From assembly GCF_016056305.1 (NCBI RefSeq), contig NZ_JAECZC010000003.1, positions 138,184 through 189,158 on the forward strand: 50,975 nucleotides of DNA. The letters run 5' to 3'. Numbering within the stretch: the first letter of the stretch is position 1; the number at the start of each line of letters is the position of its first letter. Source of the stretch: Amazonocrinis nigriterrae CENA67. Lineage in GTDB: Bacteria; Cyanobacteriota; Cyanobacteriia; Cyanobacteriales; Nostocaceae. The notes beneath the pieces are model-generated. The model did not search any database and was not told the DNA's origin. It saw only the letters and a list, made by a program, of their open reading frames with translations. Shown here one piece after another: positions 1 to 8,220 of this stretch. Position numbers and translations under genes: made by a program.

Positions 1-979
1 CTACCAAATTATCAGTTGTGTAATGCCTGTAGTAAGGTTCATGGTAAATTGCCTGGAAATTATGGAATATCGGAGCCATTTCAGGACAATCATTTAGCTG
101 AAGTGAGTCACAAATAATTAGAACTCCACCTGGTTTTATCACCCTGAAGCATTGTTCAATAACTGTTGGACGCACATTTGCTGGTAACTCATGGAACAGG
201 AAAACAGAAGTTACAGCATGAAAATAATTGTCTAAATAAGGCAACTCCTCAGCGTTAGCTTGTAAAAGTTGTGGCAATTCTCCAGGAATTTGAGATAGTA
301 GCTCATTTGCCTTACGTAAATAAGCTGGCGATAAATCAGTACCGTATAATGATGCCTGGGGTAGGGCTGCACGAATCATCCTGAGAGTACGCCCAGTTCC
401 ACAAGCTACATCTAAAATACGAATCTGTCGTGGAATAACAAACTCAAAAGTTTTTAATCCTCGTTTCAGTGGAGAAAGAACACGCCGTCGCATTGCATCA
501 GCTGAGCCACCAAAGAGCAACTCTACTTGTAAGTCATATAAATTAGCAGACAAATCGCTCAAATAGCCATTGGACTGATGATGAAAGTTCTGTAAGTAGT
601 AGCTTGGATAACCATCAGTCTCTATTTCCGACGAAAAATTTTGATATTTATTGAGTTGAATTCGCTCCCATATTTGAGGTATATCGAGCCATACCTGTGG
701 ATAAAAACGGAAAAAGTCTTCCCAAGGGTTATCAAATAGTAATTCTTTTGGATACACACCTTTTTCTGTATCCTGCCAGTCTATTTCCAGTAGATGATTG
801 AGTCTTTCTTGTACTTTGAGTTTGAGCAATAACTCTTGGGAAACAGGTTTAATTCTCTGTCTAAGCCTTGGAACCAATAGATCCCTTAACTTTGTAGTTA
901 AGGCTTGGTGAGTGAAACTAAAAAAACTTTTGCCCTGCTGAAAGGTTTGGTAGGTCAGCTTAGTCAAAGTGTCAGACAT
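1..979 (-). CDS. SAM-dependent methyltransferase (C-terminus cut by window edge)
   Basis: The reading frame is open from an ATG at 979 down to the window edge (at least 326 residues), so the C-terminus is missing. The C-terminal half has a class I methyltransferase core: motif I reads ILDVACGTGRTLRMI, followed by an acidic strand (LYGTDLS), a middle motif (VTSVFLFHELP) and VIKPGGVLIICD, the pattern of UbiE/BioC-like enzymes that take the methyl group from S-adenosylmethionine. About 180 N-terminal residues show no motif I recognise; they are hydrophilic and rich in Trp, Phe and Tyr. The substrate cannot be told. The gene stands alone on this strand with 650 bases of non-coding DNA upstream. 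Confidence 0.8.
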   Translation of the reverse strand, partial: MSDTLTKLTYQTFQQGKSFFSFTHQALTTKLRDLLVPRLRQRIKPVSQELLLKLKVQERLNHLLEIDWQDTEKGVYPKELLFDNPWEDFFRFYPQVWLDIPQIWERIQLNKYQNFSSEIETDGYPSYYLQNFHHQSNGYLSDLSANLYDLQVELLFGGSADAMRRRVLSPLKRGLKTFEFVIPRQIRILDVACGTGRTLRMIRAALPQASLYGTDLSPAYLRKANELLSQIPGELPQLLQANAEELPYLDNYFHAVTSVFLFHELPANVRPTVIEQCFRVIKPGGVLIICDSLQLNDCPEMAPIFHNFQAIYHEPYYRHYTTDNLV

Positions 980-1630
980 AAGAAAATATTCAAATTTATT
1001 ATTTTTAGTTAAGTTTTTAATATTTTAGTAATAAATTATAAAAGTGTCTATAAATACTTTTAACTAAATAATATTTCTAGGTAGTATCATAAATTGCCTA
1101 AACTTTCCGAGTTAACCGATAGCTGTTAGTGGACACCAGTTTCTTCAACTGAGGAAAGCCGATGATAGCAATACTTCAGCAATAACCGACGAAAAGAAGC
1201 ATCGGGTATTATACCAATTCGTAATTGTAGAGACGATTCGGCGAATCGTCTCTACTCAGATATGGTCTGGGTTTTGGGGTTTGAATGTGTTGCTGGATTT
1301 TAGAGAATTGGTATTAGAAGATAAGCTGTTCCAAATTTGCATATCTAATTGTGTTGCCTGATGCTGCCATCAGTTATCAGTCATCAGTCATGGGTCAACG
1401 ACTTTGAAAACTGATTATGCAATTTAAATTCGCTTTAACTTGTCTTGAAGCTTATACGCAAGCCGCTATTAGTACGCTAATAATTTCTTGCCTACGTAGA
1501 CTCAATCAAAATCAAGAGTTCCATCCAAACCCAAGGCAGGTTTTCCCTGCGTAGTAGCAACTTCTGGTTATTCAAGCAAGTAATAAATTAGGCTTGCCCA
1601 ATTCATAGTCACTCGTAGCCAGACCAAATA
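980..1630. other. non-coding gap, repeat-bearing
   Basis: Stretch between the methyltransferase start and the 3' end of the nuclease gene. It is AT-rich at first, then holds one inverted-repeat element (listed separately) and short tandem 7-mers of the TCATCAG type near 1375-1390. I found no convincing reading frame or RNA gene in the rest. Confidence 0.5.
1211..1314. repeat. small inverted-repeat (MITE-like) element with internal palindrome
   Basis: The ends are ATACCAATTC at 1211-1220 and its exact reverse complement GAATTGGTAT at 1305-1314. Inside lies a nearly perfect palindrome at 1227-1255, with 14-base arms starting GTAGAGACGATTCG around a single central base. A second element with almost the same ends and length lies at 31864-31965. 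The structure fits a non-autonomous mobile repeat; no target duplication is obvious. Confidence 0.6.
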
Positions 1631-2482
1631 CTAAGCATTAGTTCTTAAGCTAGGCATAGGGTGTGATTGAGATGAATGATGGGAAAATTCACAGATAGAT
1701 TGAAATGGGCAAAAACGGCAGTGAGTTCCAGGATTTGCCGGAAAAATTTCGCTGAAATTACTACTTTTTTCCTGATATTGTTGCAAATCGTGCTGATGCT
1801 TGTGAGCAACATTCGCCAACTCAATTTTTAAAGATTCTAATTCGTTATTGTTGATGCTAATTAAATCTGATTTTTTACTCAGTTCTAGGTTATAAAATGA
1901 GGCGACAGCTTCACGTCCTGGGTACAAATAACGGGCAGCTAGCAAATATACTAATGCCTGTCGTCGGTCAAAAGCAGATTTACCGGTTTTAAAATCTAGT
2001 ATGTGTAAAGTGCGATCGCTCTCAATAAAAACACAGTCCATCGCCGCATACAAGCGGAAGTGATAATCTTCATGGTCAATTAAAATCGGTTTGGGAAAGC
2101 CTTCATCACCAGGGGTTAGTTGAATGATTTGTTTACCCAACAACAACGGCGTCGCATGATATCTTTTCAAAATTTGCAGCACGCGCTGTTGCACTTGGTC
2201 AGTGGAGTGACTTAATTTCAGTAGCTGGGCGACTTTTTCTACGCCGTCTGCTCTGTGTAACAAATGTCTATTATGATGAAACTCATAAACCCCTTTTTGG
2301 GCAAGTATCCCAATCCGCTGGGGTGCAGTGGCCTTGGCTAGTAGTGCTTTGACTTGTGGTTCATGTTGACGCGCTTTGATAAACCCCCGTCTCATCTGGC
2401 AATGCCAGCGTTCTTGCCCTAAAGCTGGGGCAATTAAAGACCAAAGGTGATAACTGGCAAAAGGTCGATCAGGGGTTAACAT
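1631..2482 (-). CDS. stand-alone PD-(D/E)XK (RecB/Cas4-like) nuclease with probable Fe-S cysteines
   Basis: Protein of 283 residues. The nuclease core is visible: an Asp at 149 in AAMDCVF, ILDFKTGK with Asp163 and Lys165, and QALVYL with Gln175, the RecB-type motif III. Three cysteines near the C-terminus (Cys255, Cys258, Cys264; CxxC-x5-C) plus a single early Cys28 match the one-plus-three arrangement that binds a 4Fe-4S cluster in AddB, Cas4 and related nucleases. No helicase domain and no cas genes are nearby, so it is a single-domain member of the PDDEXK_1 group, likely acting on DNA ends. It is divergent from the phosphohexomutase gene; the upstream gap is about 100 bases. Confidence 0.75.
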   Translation of the reverse strand: MLTPDRPFASYHLWSLIAPALGQERWHCQMRRGFIKARQHEPQVKALLAKATAPQRIGILAQKGVYEFHHNRHLLHRADGVEKVAQLLKLSHSTDQVQQRVLQILKRYHATPLLLGKQIIQLTPGDEGFPKPILIDHEDYHFRLYAAMDCVFIESDRTLHILDFKTGKSAFDRRQALVYLLAARYLYPGREAVASFYNLELSKKSDLISINNNELESLKIELANVAHKHQHDLQQYQEKSSNFSEIFPANPGTHCRFCPFQSICEFSHHSSQSHPMPSLRTNA

Positions 2483-2578
2483 TGCTCAACAGCAGTGAGA
2501 AAAAACACGGTAGGGATACTTGCGGCTACGCACGCTTTGCGGGAAGCTTCCTATTAGTATTTGGAGAAAGTGGCAAAA

Positions 2579-4018
2579 ATGAGCGCAAGTAGCAATTCCA
2601 GTAAGATAAAGTTTGGTACTGACGGATGGAGAGGGATTATTGCTGATGATTTTACTTTCCCCAATGTGAGGAAAGTAACAAGAGCGATCGCAAGTTACCT
2701 CGAAACAGCCTACTCTAAGGACAGACCTGTTCTTATTGCCTACGATACTCGCTTTTTAGCTGACCAGTTTGCCCGTACAGCAGCTCAAGTCTTGGCTGAC
2801 TTGGGTTGGACGGTCAAAATTACTGATCGTGATTGCCCCACACCAGTAATTGCCTACAACGCCCGTCACTTAAATTCCGCTGGGGCATTGATGTTTACTG
2901 CTAGCCATAATCCAGCACCTTACTGTGGGATTAAATATATCCCTGATTATGCTGGCCCTGCCACTCCAGAGATTACTGATACTATTGTGGCAAATATTGA
3001 AAGTGCATCGGATGAGCTGCCCAGTAGCAACCCTTCAGGTGCAATTTCTACTTTCGATCCCAAACCTGACTATCTACAATTTATCTATACTTTGCTAGAT
3101 GTGGAACGGATTAGAAGCGCTCAACTCAAAGTTAAGTATGATGCGCTATATTCCACCTCCCGTGGATATTTAGATGAAGTTTTGCAACATAGTGGTACTC
3201 AATTAGAAAGTTTCCACACTTGGCGGGATGTGTTATTTGGTGGAGGGATGCCAGAACCCAAAGGCGAACAACTTGTAGGGTTAGTAGAAGCAGTCCGCCG
3301 CGATCAAGCAGATTTAGGTTTGGCAACAGATGGAGACAGCGATCGCTTTGGCATTGTTGATGAACAAGGCAATGTCCTCACTCCAAACACCGTGTTATTA
3401 GTACTAGCACGACATTTAATAAAAAATAAAGGCAAAAGTGGCGCAATTGTCCGGACGGTGGCTACAACCCACTTACTGGATAATTTGGCGGCTAAGTACG
3501 GTCTGCCAATTTATGAGACAGCAGTGGGCTTTAAATATATCGGGGAAAAAATGCGCGAAACTACCGTGCTGATTGGTGGAGAAGAATCAGGCGGTTTAAG
3601 TGTAATTGGACATATTCCCGAAAAAGATGGTGTTTTAGCTGACATGCTCGTGGCAGAAGCGATCGCTTACGAAGGTAAACCCCTAAGTCAACTTGTCAAT
3701 GAAGCGATCGCTGAAGCTGATGGGCCGCTTTACAACAAGCGTCTGGACTTACACCTGACTGAATCTCACAAAACTGCTGTCATCGACTCCTATACCAAAA
3801 ATCCACCCACAGAGGTAGCAGGGATTAAAGTCAAAGAAGTCGGGCGTAAAGACGGCATTAAGCTGTATTTAGAAGAGGGTAGCTGGGTGTTGTTGCGTCC
3901 TTCCGGTACAGAACCCTTGGTACGCGTCTATCTGGAAACCAACTCTCCGGAAAAACTTACCCAAGTTGCTCAAGAGATGGAAAGTTCCATTGCTAAGCTA
4001 GAGGCTGTGGCAGTTTAA
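2579..4018 (+). CDS. phosphoglucomutase/phosphomannomutase family protein
   Basis: Alpha-D-phosphohexomutase of about 479 residues that would interconvert hexose 1- and 6-phosphates in the cytoplasm. From the ATG at 2579: FGTDGWRG near residue 12, the phosphoserine loop TASHNP with Ser109, the metal loop DGDSDR at 251-256, the sugar loop GEESGG near 334-339 and the phosphate-binding RPSGTEPLVR near 440-449. All four active-site loops are intact. The frame extends upstream to a TTG at 2561, but a GGAG lies at 2563-2566, a workable ribosome binding site for the ATG at 2579, so I prefer the ATG. Sugar preference (glucose, mannose or glucosamine) is not decided by sequence alone. A hairpin follows at 4031-4070. 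Confidence 0.92.
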   Translation: MSASSNSSKIKFGTDGWRGIIADDFTFPNVRKVTRAIASYLETAYSKDRPVLIAYDTRFLADQFARTAAQVLADLGWTVKITDRDCPTPVIAYNARHLNSAGALMFTASHNPAPYCGIKYIPDYAGPATPEITDTIVANIESASDELPSSNPSGAISTFDPKPDYLQFIYTLLDVERIRSAQLKVKYDALYSTSRGYLDEVLQHSGTQLESFHTWRDVLFGGGMPEPKGEQLVGLVEAVRRDQADLGLATDGDSDRFGIVDEQGNVLTPNTVLLVLARHLIKNKGKSGAIVRTVATTHLLDNLAAKYGLPIYETAVGFKYIGEKMRETTVLIGGEESGGLSVIGHIPEKDGVLADMLVAEAIAYEGKPLSQLVNEAIAEADGPLYNKRLDLHLTESHKTAVIDSYTKNPPTEVAGIKVKEVGRKDGIKLYLEEGSWVLLRPSGTEPLVRVYLETNSPEKLTQVAQEMESSIAKLEAVAV

Positions 4019-4030
4019 TCAATTGGGAGT

Positions 4031-4070
4031 TATGAGTTAAGAATTGTAAATTTATAATTCTTAACTCATA
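4031..4070. terminator. 15-bp perfect stem hairpin after the phosphohexomutase gene
   Basis: TATGAGTTAAGAATT at 4031-4045 pairs exactly with AATTCTTAACTCATA at 4056-4070 across a 10-base loop. It lies 13 bases after the stop codon and 21 bases before the next gene. There is no clear U-tract, so it may be a processing hairpin or a repeat-derived palindrome rather than a classic terminator. Confidence 0.5.
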
Positions 4071-4091
4071 ATTACTAACTTTTATGAAGAT

Positions 4092-4370
4092 ATGAGAACC
4101 TTAGCTCCTTTTTTCACATCCCTAGTTGTGGCTATTTGGGTAGTGGCGATCGCGATTATTTCAGTTCAAAATGCCACGCCAGTATCGTTAAAATTCTTAA
4201 CATTTGAATCGGTTAAAATACCAGCAGGTTTAGTGCTGGCTTTTTGTGCTGCTATTGGGTTTATTAGCGTGGGAATATTACAACCCCTGTGGGGTCTTGG
4301 TGATTCTTCGCAGCGTAATTCTAGATATGAAGACGATGCGGAGTTTTTTGTTGATGACGAAGATTTTTGA
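4092..4370 (+). CDS. LapA/DUF1049-type small membrane protein
   Basis: Protein of 92 residues with two hydrophobic helices (about 8-28 and 44-66) separated by a short loop holding VQNATPVSLKFL, the typical motif of the LapA/YciS (DUF1049) family, and a strongly acidic C-terminal tail ending in DDEDF. In proteobacteria LapA-family proteins take part in lipopolysaccharide assembly at the inner membrane; the role in cyanobacteria is not established. It lies 73 bases after the phosphohexomutase gene on the same strand and might be co-transcribed if the intervening hairpin is not a full stop. Confidence 0.75.
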   Translation: MRTLAPFFTSLVVAIWVVAIAIISVQNATPVSLKFLTFESVKIPAGLVLAFCAAIGFISVGILQPLWGLGDSSQRNSRYEDDAEFFVDDEDF

Positions 4371-4467
4371 CAGTTCAAAAATATATAAAAGTACACTGTT
4401 ATAGCCTTACACCAATTGAGTACTCGCAACCTGCTAGTATGCACAAATGTACATCTAATAGATTTAG

Positions 4468-4737
4468 ATGGCATATCAGTGGGATAACGAAAAGGCAACA
4501 GCTAATCTTCACAAGCATGGTGTTGACTTTGCTGATGCAGTAAGCGTATTTTCTGACGATTTAGCAATTACCATCACAGATGAACGTTTTGATGAAGAAA
4601 GATTTATAACCATCGGGATGGATGCTTTCGGTCGAGTCCTAGTGGTTGTGTATACATGGCGCAATGATGAGATTCGATTGATTTCTGCCCGTACAGCTAC
4701 GCGCTATGAACAAAACCAATACAGGAGGGATAGATAA
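4468..4737 (+). CDS. brnT: BrnT family type II toxin
   Basis: Protein of 89 residues with the BrnT pattern: W-D-xxK-A-xxNxxKHGVDF near residues 5-21, EER at 43-45, GRVLVVVYTWR at 55-65 and IRLISARTATRYE at 69-81. BrnT toxins have a RelE-like RNase fold and inhibit translation until bound by BrnA. The stop codon shares one base with the ATG of the next gene (TAATG), and a strong AGGAGG at 4723-4728 inside its 3' end serves that gene, so the two are translationally coupled. No strong Shine-Dalgarno precedes its own ATG. Confidence 0.88.
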   Translation: MAYQWDNEKATANLHKHGVDFADAVSVFSDDLAITITDERFDEERFITIGMDAFGRVLVVVYTWRNDEIRLISARTATRYEQNQYRRDR

Positions 4738-4994
4738 TGGAAGCTGAGTATGATTTTAGCGAGGGCAAGCGGGGAGCGATTGAACCGACACCAACAGGCA
4801 AAACTCGAATTACAATTCGCCTAGATGATGAAGTATTAGCATGGTTTCGTGACCAAGTTCACGCAGCAGGTGGGGGAAATTACCAAACTTTAATTAACGA
4901 TGCCTTACGTGAATATATTCAGCAGCGTCGTGAACCGTTAGAAGAAATATTACGGCGAGTATTAAGAGAAGAACTTGAGCGTATTGGAAAATGA
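4737..4994 (+). CDS. brnA: BrnA family antitoxin
   Basis: Protein of 85 residues, partner of the preceding BrnT. The central part (TRITIRLDDEVLAWFRDQV, about 22-40) starts with a ribbon strand followed by helices and NYQTLINDALREYI, the ribbon-helix-helix DNA-binding fold of BrnA. The charged helical tail (about 64-85) is the likely toxin-binding or dimerising part. BrnA neutralises BrnT and represses the operon in characterised systems. The start is fixed by the AGGAGG eight bases upstream and the overlap with the toxin stop codon. Toxin-first order is the usual brnTA arrangement. Confidence 0.85.
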   Translation: MEAEYDFSEGKRGAIEPTPTGKTRITIRLDDEVLAWFRDQVHAAGGGNYQTLINDALREYIQQRREPLEEILRRVLREELERIGK

Positions 4995-5040
4995 TCTAGC
5001 TATAAACTTATTCCAAATTATAAAGGATACGAGGCAGTAA

Positions 5041-5283
5041 TTAAGCTGCATTGATGAGTTTTACAAAAGTGGACTTTACTTCCGCATCACTTGCAAAATC
5101 AAAAGCATTCGCTTCAGCAATCCCTTTTTGAATTTCCTCTATTTGCCACTGGTGCATCTCTAAATAAGCGTCTATTGCCTCATTCAAAACGTAACTGCGA
5201 TCGCGGTTTATTCCTGCTGCGATCGCTTCAAGTGCAGCTTTTTTATCGCTATCTATCCGAAAGGTAATGTTTTCTTTGCTCAT
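5041..5283 (-). CDS. orphan ribbon-helix-helix (CopG/ParD-like) antitoxin
   Basis: Protein of 80 residues. ITFRIDSDKKAALEAIA at 6-22 followed by DRSYVLNEAIDAYLE gives a ribbon strand and two helices typical of CopG/RHH regulators; the C-terminal half (WQIEEIQKGIAEANAFDFAS) matches the toxin-wrapping tail of ParD/RelB-type antitoxins. Such genes normally overlap a RelE/ParE toxin just downstream, but downstream on this strand there is only the convergent BrnA gene and no toxin frame. It therefore looks like a solitary antitoxin or a remnant module. It could neutralise a toxin elsewhere. Confidence 0.75.
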   Translation of the reverse strand: MSKENITFRIDSDKKAALEAIAAGINRDRSYVLNEAIDAYLEMHQWQIEEIQKGIAEANAFDFASDAEVKSTFVKLINAA

Positions 5284-5453
5284 CGTCCTTTCAAATTAGA
5301 ACGTCTTACATGATATTACACTGCACTATTTTGCATTGCAACAAAGACATGATAATTAAAATTTTTAACTGATTCCGCGAAATTACCCATCCGCTTATGC
5401 AATAAGATACTTCATTATAGTAATACCAGTTAAATAATTTACATATCTAAACT

Positions 5454-6119
5454 ATGTCTTTGAAGTTTGAAGACGAATATGTTCATACATTGAATAATTT
5501 AGCGTCTGCATTGCAGCGTTCATACGAACAAATAAAACGGACTAGTACATTCTCTAATGAGTTTGATTATTCCCAAGCGATCGCAAACCGTCTGCGTGCT
5601 TTTTATTGTTCTCAATCAGCAGTTAAGAAGTTTCTTGGCAAGCAGGTAGCTCAAGCTGGATCAGACTTCTTTGTAGAAACAATACTCTTCTTTCTAAAGT
5701 TGTATAATGACCTAGAAAATCTTGGTTTAGAAATCGCGGCAGAACGTCCTATTGAAAGAAAACGTAATGCTATGCGTCCTGATATTAGTATCTGGCGTGG
5801 TCATGAATTACTTGCAATTATTGAATGCAAAACACAACTTGGTTGGCATCGCCACAATTGGTATGAGCATTTTCAATATAGGGAAAATAAATTAAAAGAA
5901 GACTTCCCCAAAGCAGAGATATTCCTTGTAGTGATGACTAGTTGTAATTGGGGTGGTTTTGATAATAATTCAAGAGTTGGTGAACGGCTATTTTGTTTAC
6001 TAAATGATAAATGGCCAACAGAGGATTATCTGACGTTAGATACTCGTATTGAACAACTTTTTGAAAAGATAAAGGAAACTGCCTGTACAAAGGTTAACGA
6101 CAAAAATATATCACCTTAG
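5454..6119 (+). CDS. uncharacterised protein with PD-(D/E)XK-like nuclease signature
   Basis: Protein of 221 residues of no family I can name. Residues 109-126 read RPDISIWRGHELLAIIEC followed by KTQ: Asp110, then a hydrophobic strand with Glu124-Cys-Lys126, the D-x(13)-E-x-K signature of the restriction-endonuclease-like fold. An upstream helix with Glu75 could supply the extra acidic residue. The N-terminal half is helical and the C-terminal tail is charged. It sits alone between toxin-antitoxin genes, with no methyltransferase partner, so a classical restriction enzyme is unlikely; a small defence or DNA-processing nuclease is a guess from fold and context. Start chosen as first ATG; no strong Shine-Dalgarno. 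Confidence 0.55.
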   Translation: MSLKFEDEYVHTLNNLASALQRSYEQIKRTSTFSNEFDYSQAIANRLRAFYCSQSAVKKFLGKQVAQAGSDFFVETILFFLKLYNDLENLGLEIAAERPIERKRNAMRPDISIWRGHELLAIIECKTQLGWHRHNWYEHFQYRENKLKEDFPKAEIFLVVMTSCNWGGFDNNSRVGERLFCLLNDKWPTEDYLTLDTRIEQLFEKIKETACTKVNDKNISP

Positions 6120-6159
6120 CGCTAAAATATGAGGCACAGTCTTGTGGAGATGATTGGTA

Positions 6160-6360
6160 ATGAAAATTAAAGCTGTTATCTGGCAAGAAGACGGTGTATG
6201 GTGTGGTTCTGTACCTGCTTTACCAGGATGTCACACTTGGGGAGAAAGCTACGAACATCTGTTAGAGATGTTACAAGATGCAATTCAGGGTTGGTTGGAA
6301 GTTGCTAGCGAACGAGAAGAACTCGAACCTGACAAACAGGTTGTTGAGCTATCCCTATGA
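6160..6360 (+). CDS. hicB: HicB family antitoxin
   Basis: Short HicB-type protein (66 residues from the ATG at 6160; the frame also opens at a TTG at 6154). It shows the single HicB fold: MKIKAVIWQEDGVWCGSVPAL, then PGCHTWGESYEHLLEMLQDAI and GWLEVASEREE. GGAG at 6146-6149 gives good spacing for the ATG. HicB binds and blocks the HicA RNase. There is no added C-terminal DNA-binding domain, so autoregulation would have to use the short fold itself or another factor. Its stop overlaps the next ATG by four bases (ATGA), showing coupling. Confidence 0.88.
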   Translation: MKIKAVIWQEDGVWCGSVPALPGCHTWGESYEHLLEMLQDAIQGWLEVASEREELEPDKQVVELSL

Positions 6361-6566
6361 AAGCAGTTTCGGGTAAAGCATTGTGTAAAATTTTAGAACG
6401 GCAAGGTTGGAATTTAAAACGAATTACTGGCAGTCATCACATTTACGCTAAAAAAGGTGTTGATGCAATCCTTTCAATTCCAGTTCATAGTAATCGGGAT
6501 TTACCGATTGGGACTTTGAAAAGCATTATCAAAGATGCTGGACTTACCGAAGAAGATTTAGACTAA
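6357..6566 (+). CDS. hicA: HicA family mRNA interferase toxin
   Basis: Protein of 69 residues with the dsRBD-like HicA fold: KALCKILERQGWNLKRITGSHH with the catalytic His at 27 or 28 (GSHHIY), then ILSIPVHSNRDLPIGTLKSIIKDAGL. The key His and the hydrophobic core are present, so the toxin looks intact. HicA toxins cleave mRNA in a ribosome-independent way. The antitoxin gene lies first and overlaps by four bases, an order often met in cyanobacterial hic loci. Confidence 0.88.
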   Translation: MKAVSGKALCKILERQGWNLKRITGSHHIYAKKGVDAILSIPVHSNRDLPIGTLKSIIKDAGLTEEDLD

Positions 6567-6657
6567 CGAGCAATGTTTGGTAAATGCGATCGCATTTCTC
6601 ACAAACGAAAACCTTCATAGCAGGCAACTGAGCAAGGATTTTACTATTTCAACCGTC

Positions 6658-7098
6658 ATGAGCGCAAGTTATAAAACAGATTTTAATTTGTGGATTGAAC
6701 ATACAGCCGAACTATTACGGGAACATCGCTGGCTAGAAATCGATGTAGAAAATTTGATTGAAGAGGTTCAAGACTTGGGTAAAAGTGAAAGGCGAGCAAT
6801 TGTTAGTCAATTAACTCGCCTGCTGTTGCATCTGCTCAAGTGGCAATATCAACCTCAGCGTCGTTCAGATAGCTGGCTAGATTCTATCACTGACGCTCGT
6901 ACCCAAATTGATTTAACAATTAAAGATAGTCCCAGTCTCAAGAATTATCCCATAGAACAACTTGAGGAAAGCTATCAAAGAGCGCGTCATCAAGCCGCCA
7001 AACAAACACAGCTAGAAATTTCTGTGTTTCCAGAAGATTGTGCCTATTCTTTAGAGTTAGTTTTGGATGAAGACTGGCTACCATCAGCTAGCGAGTGA
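6658..7098 (+). CDS. DUF29 family protein
   Basis: From the ATG at 6658 the protein has 146 residues and begins MSASYKTDFNLWIEHTAELL, followed by LEIDVENLIEEVQDLGKSERRAIVSQLTRLLLHLLKWQYQP and, near the end, FPEDCAYSLELVLDEDWLP. This is the DUF29 family, small all-helical proteins that are multicopy in filamentous cyanobacteria and have no known function. The frame is open from 6577 but the extra 27 residues do not look like the family, so I start at 6658. It lies 91 bases after hicA on the same strand, in an accessory stretch. Confidence 0.8.
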   Translation: MSASYKTDFNLWIEHTAELLREHRWLEIDVENLIEEVQDLGKSERRAIVSQLTRLLLHLLKWQYQPQRRSDSWLDSITDARTQIDLTIKDSPSLKNYPIEQLEESYQRARHQAAKQTQLEISVFPEDCAYSLELVLDEDWLPSASE

Positions 7099-7141
7099 GT
7101 TTTGGATGGAAGCGATCGCTCTAACGATACACTAATAAAAA

Positions 7142-7852
7142 CTAGCTTTGGGTAAGTTGTAATTTTAAATAATCAATAAAGTCCAGAAGTTCTGTATCAG
7201 TAAGTTGCAAACGCGATTTCTTACCGTACCTTTGCTGTAAATATTCCCTACCCTGGTCTGGACTCCAATTTAATTGTGATAAATATGTGTCAGTTTGAGC
7301 TATGAAAACTTCACGAGGTTCAGCCGTTTTTGTATTGTTAATTTTTCGGCTGACTTTTTGACCTAAAACTTGCCAATCAATTTCCTTATGTCCGTCCCAA
7401 CTAACACCTATAGAGCGATAGGTGACTGGATTATAAATTGTACAAAATATAATTGTTTTATCACCTGGACTGACAGCTATAGTGAGTGGATGGCACAATT
7501 GTTCAGCAGTCAAAGCATCAAGTGAAAGCAACAGACTTTTAGAAAAGTAAGACTCACTACCTGAGCGGATAACATAAGGTTTGTCTGCCAAGATATGCAA
7601 GTCAGTTTTTTCTGCTTCTCCATGTGAAGTTTCTACTTTTTTATTAACTTCTATCCCTGTTATTACCCCAGTTAAAGCTCTATCATAAATTGGAATTTGT
7701 TTTTTATCGTCAGATAACATATACCAGCAGTGGTCTGATTCTTTACTCACGAAAACATATTGAGGTTTGGGGATGGCTCCGAATCCTAATTTCACTTCCA
7801 TATCTGCTGTAAATATTTTTGTGAATGATTTTTTGACGAACAGCTTTTGCAA
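7142..7852 (-). CDS. hypothetical protein, 236 residues
   Basis: I do not recognise the family. The protein is soluble and mixed alpha/beta, with an N-terminal half rich in beta-strands (LGFGAIPKPQYVFVSKES) and a C-terminal helical motif (GREYLQQRYGKKSRLQLTDTE, about 200-220). From memory, motifs of this kind end several cyanobacterial hypothetical proteins, some annotated as DNA recombination proteins; this is unverified. A second ATG at 7801 (MEVKLGFG) is an equally good start. The gene stands alone, convergent with the DUF29 gene and upstream of ndhD1 on the same strand. Confidence 0.55.
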   Translation of the reverse strand: MQKLFVKKSFTKIFTADMEVKLGFGAIPKPQYVFVSKESDHCWYMLSDDKKQIPIYDRALTGVITGIEVNKKVETSHGEAEKTDLHILADKPYVIRSGSESYFSKSLLLSLDALTAEQLCHPLTIAVSPGDKTIIFCTIYNPVTYRSIGVSWDGHKEIDWQVLGQKVSRKINNTKTAEPREVFIAQTDTYLSQLNWSPDQGREYLQQRYGKKSRLQLTDTELLDFIDYLKLQLTQS

Positions 7853-8220
7853 GCAATTAATTACTTTATAGATATAGTTCCCTATCCAGCAAGCTAATTA
7901 ACATGCAAGCATCAACAATTGCAATATCCAAGGAAATACTGATTTTTTGGGTAGAATCAAAGTGAGTGGTAGAGGAATTTGATTTTACAAAAATATTGTC
8001 AAATACCATACACCTAATTCAGTATAGACACTTGTGAAATAGATTTGGATAATTATCTCACGCAGAGACGCAGAGGAGGACACTTGCGTGGGCGGGTTTC
8101 CCGACTTGAGCAAAGTGTCCGTCGCGCAGAGAGGAGAGATTAAGAGAAATTTTTATTAAAAAAAGGGTAGGTATGAAACCCACCCTCAAAGTAATGTGAA
8201 TTAAAACTCGTGATTGCTAT
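7853..8220. repeat. non-coding gap with nested inverted repeat
   Basis: Gap between the hypothetical gene start and the ndhD1 stop. It carries a CGCAGAGACGCAGAGG stretch near 8061-8077, then GGACACTT at 8078-8085 paired with AAGTGTCC at 8113-8120. Between them lies CGGGTTTCCCGACTTGA (8093-8109), a motif that recurs in a palindrome at 23165-23185. No gene is visible. Confidence 0.5.
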
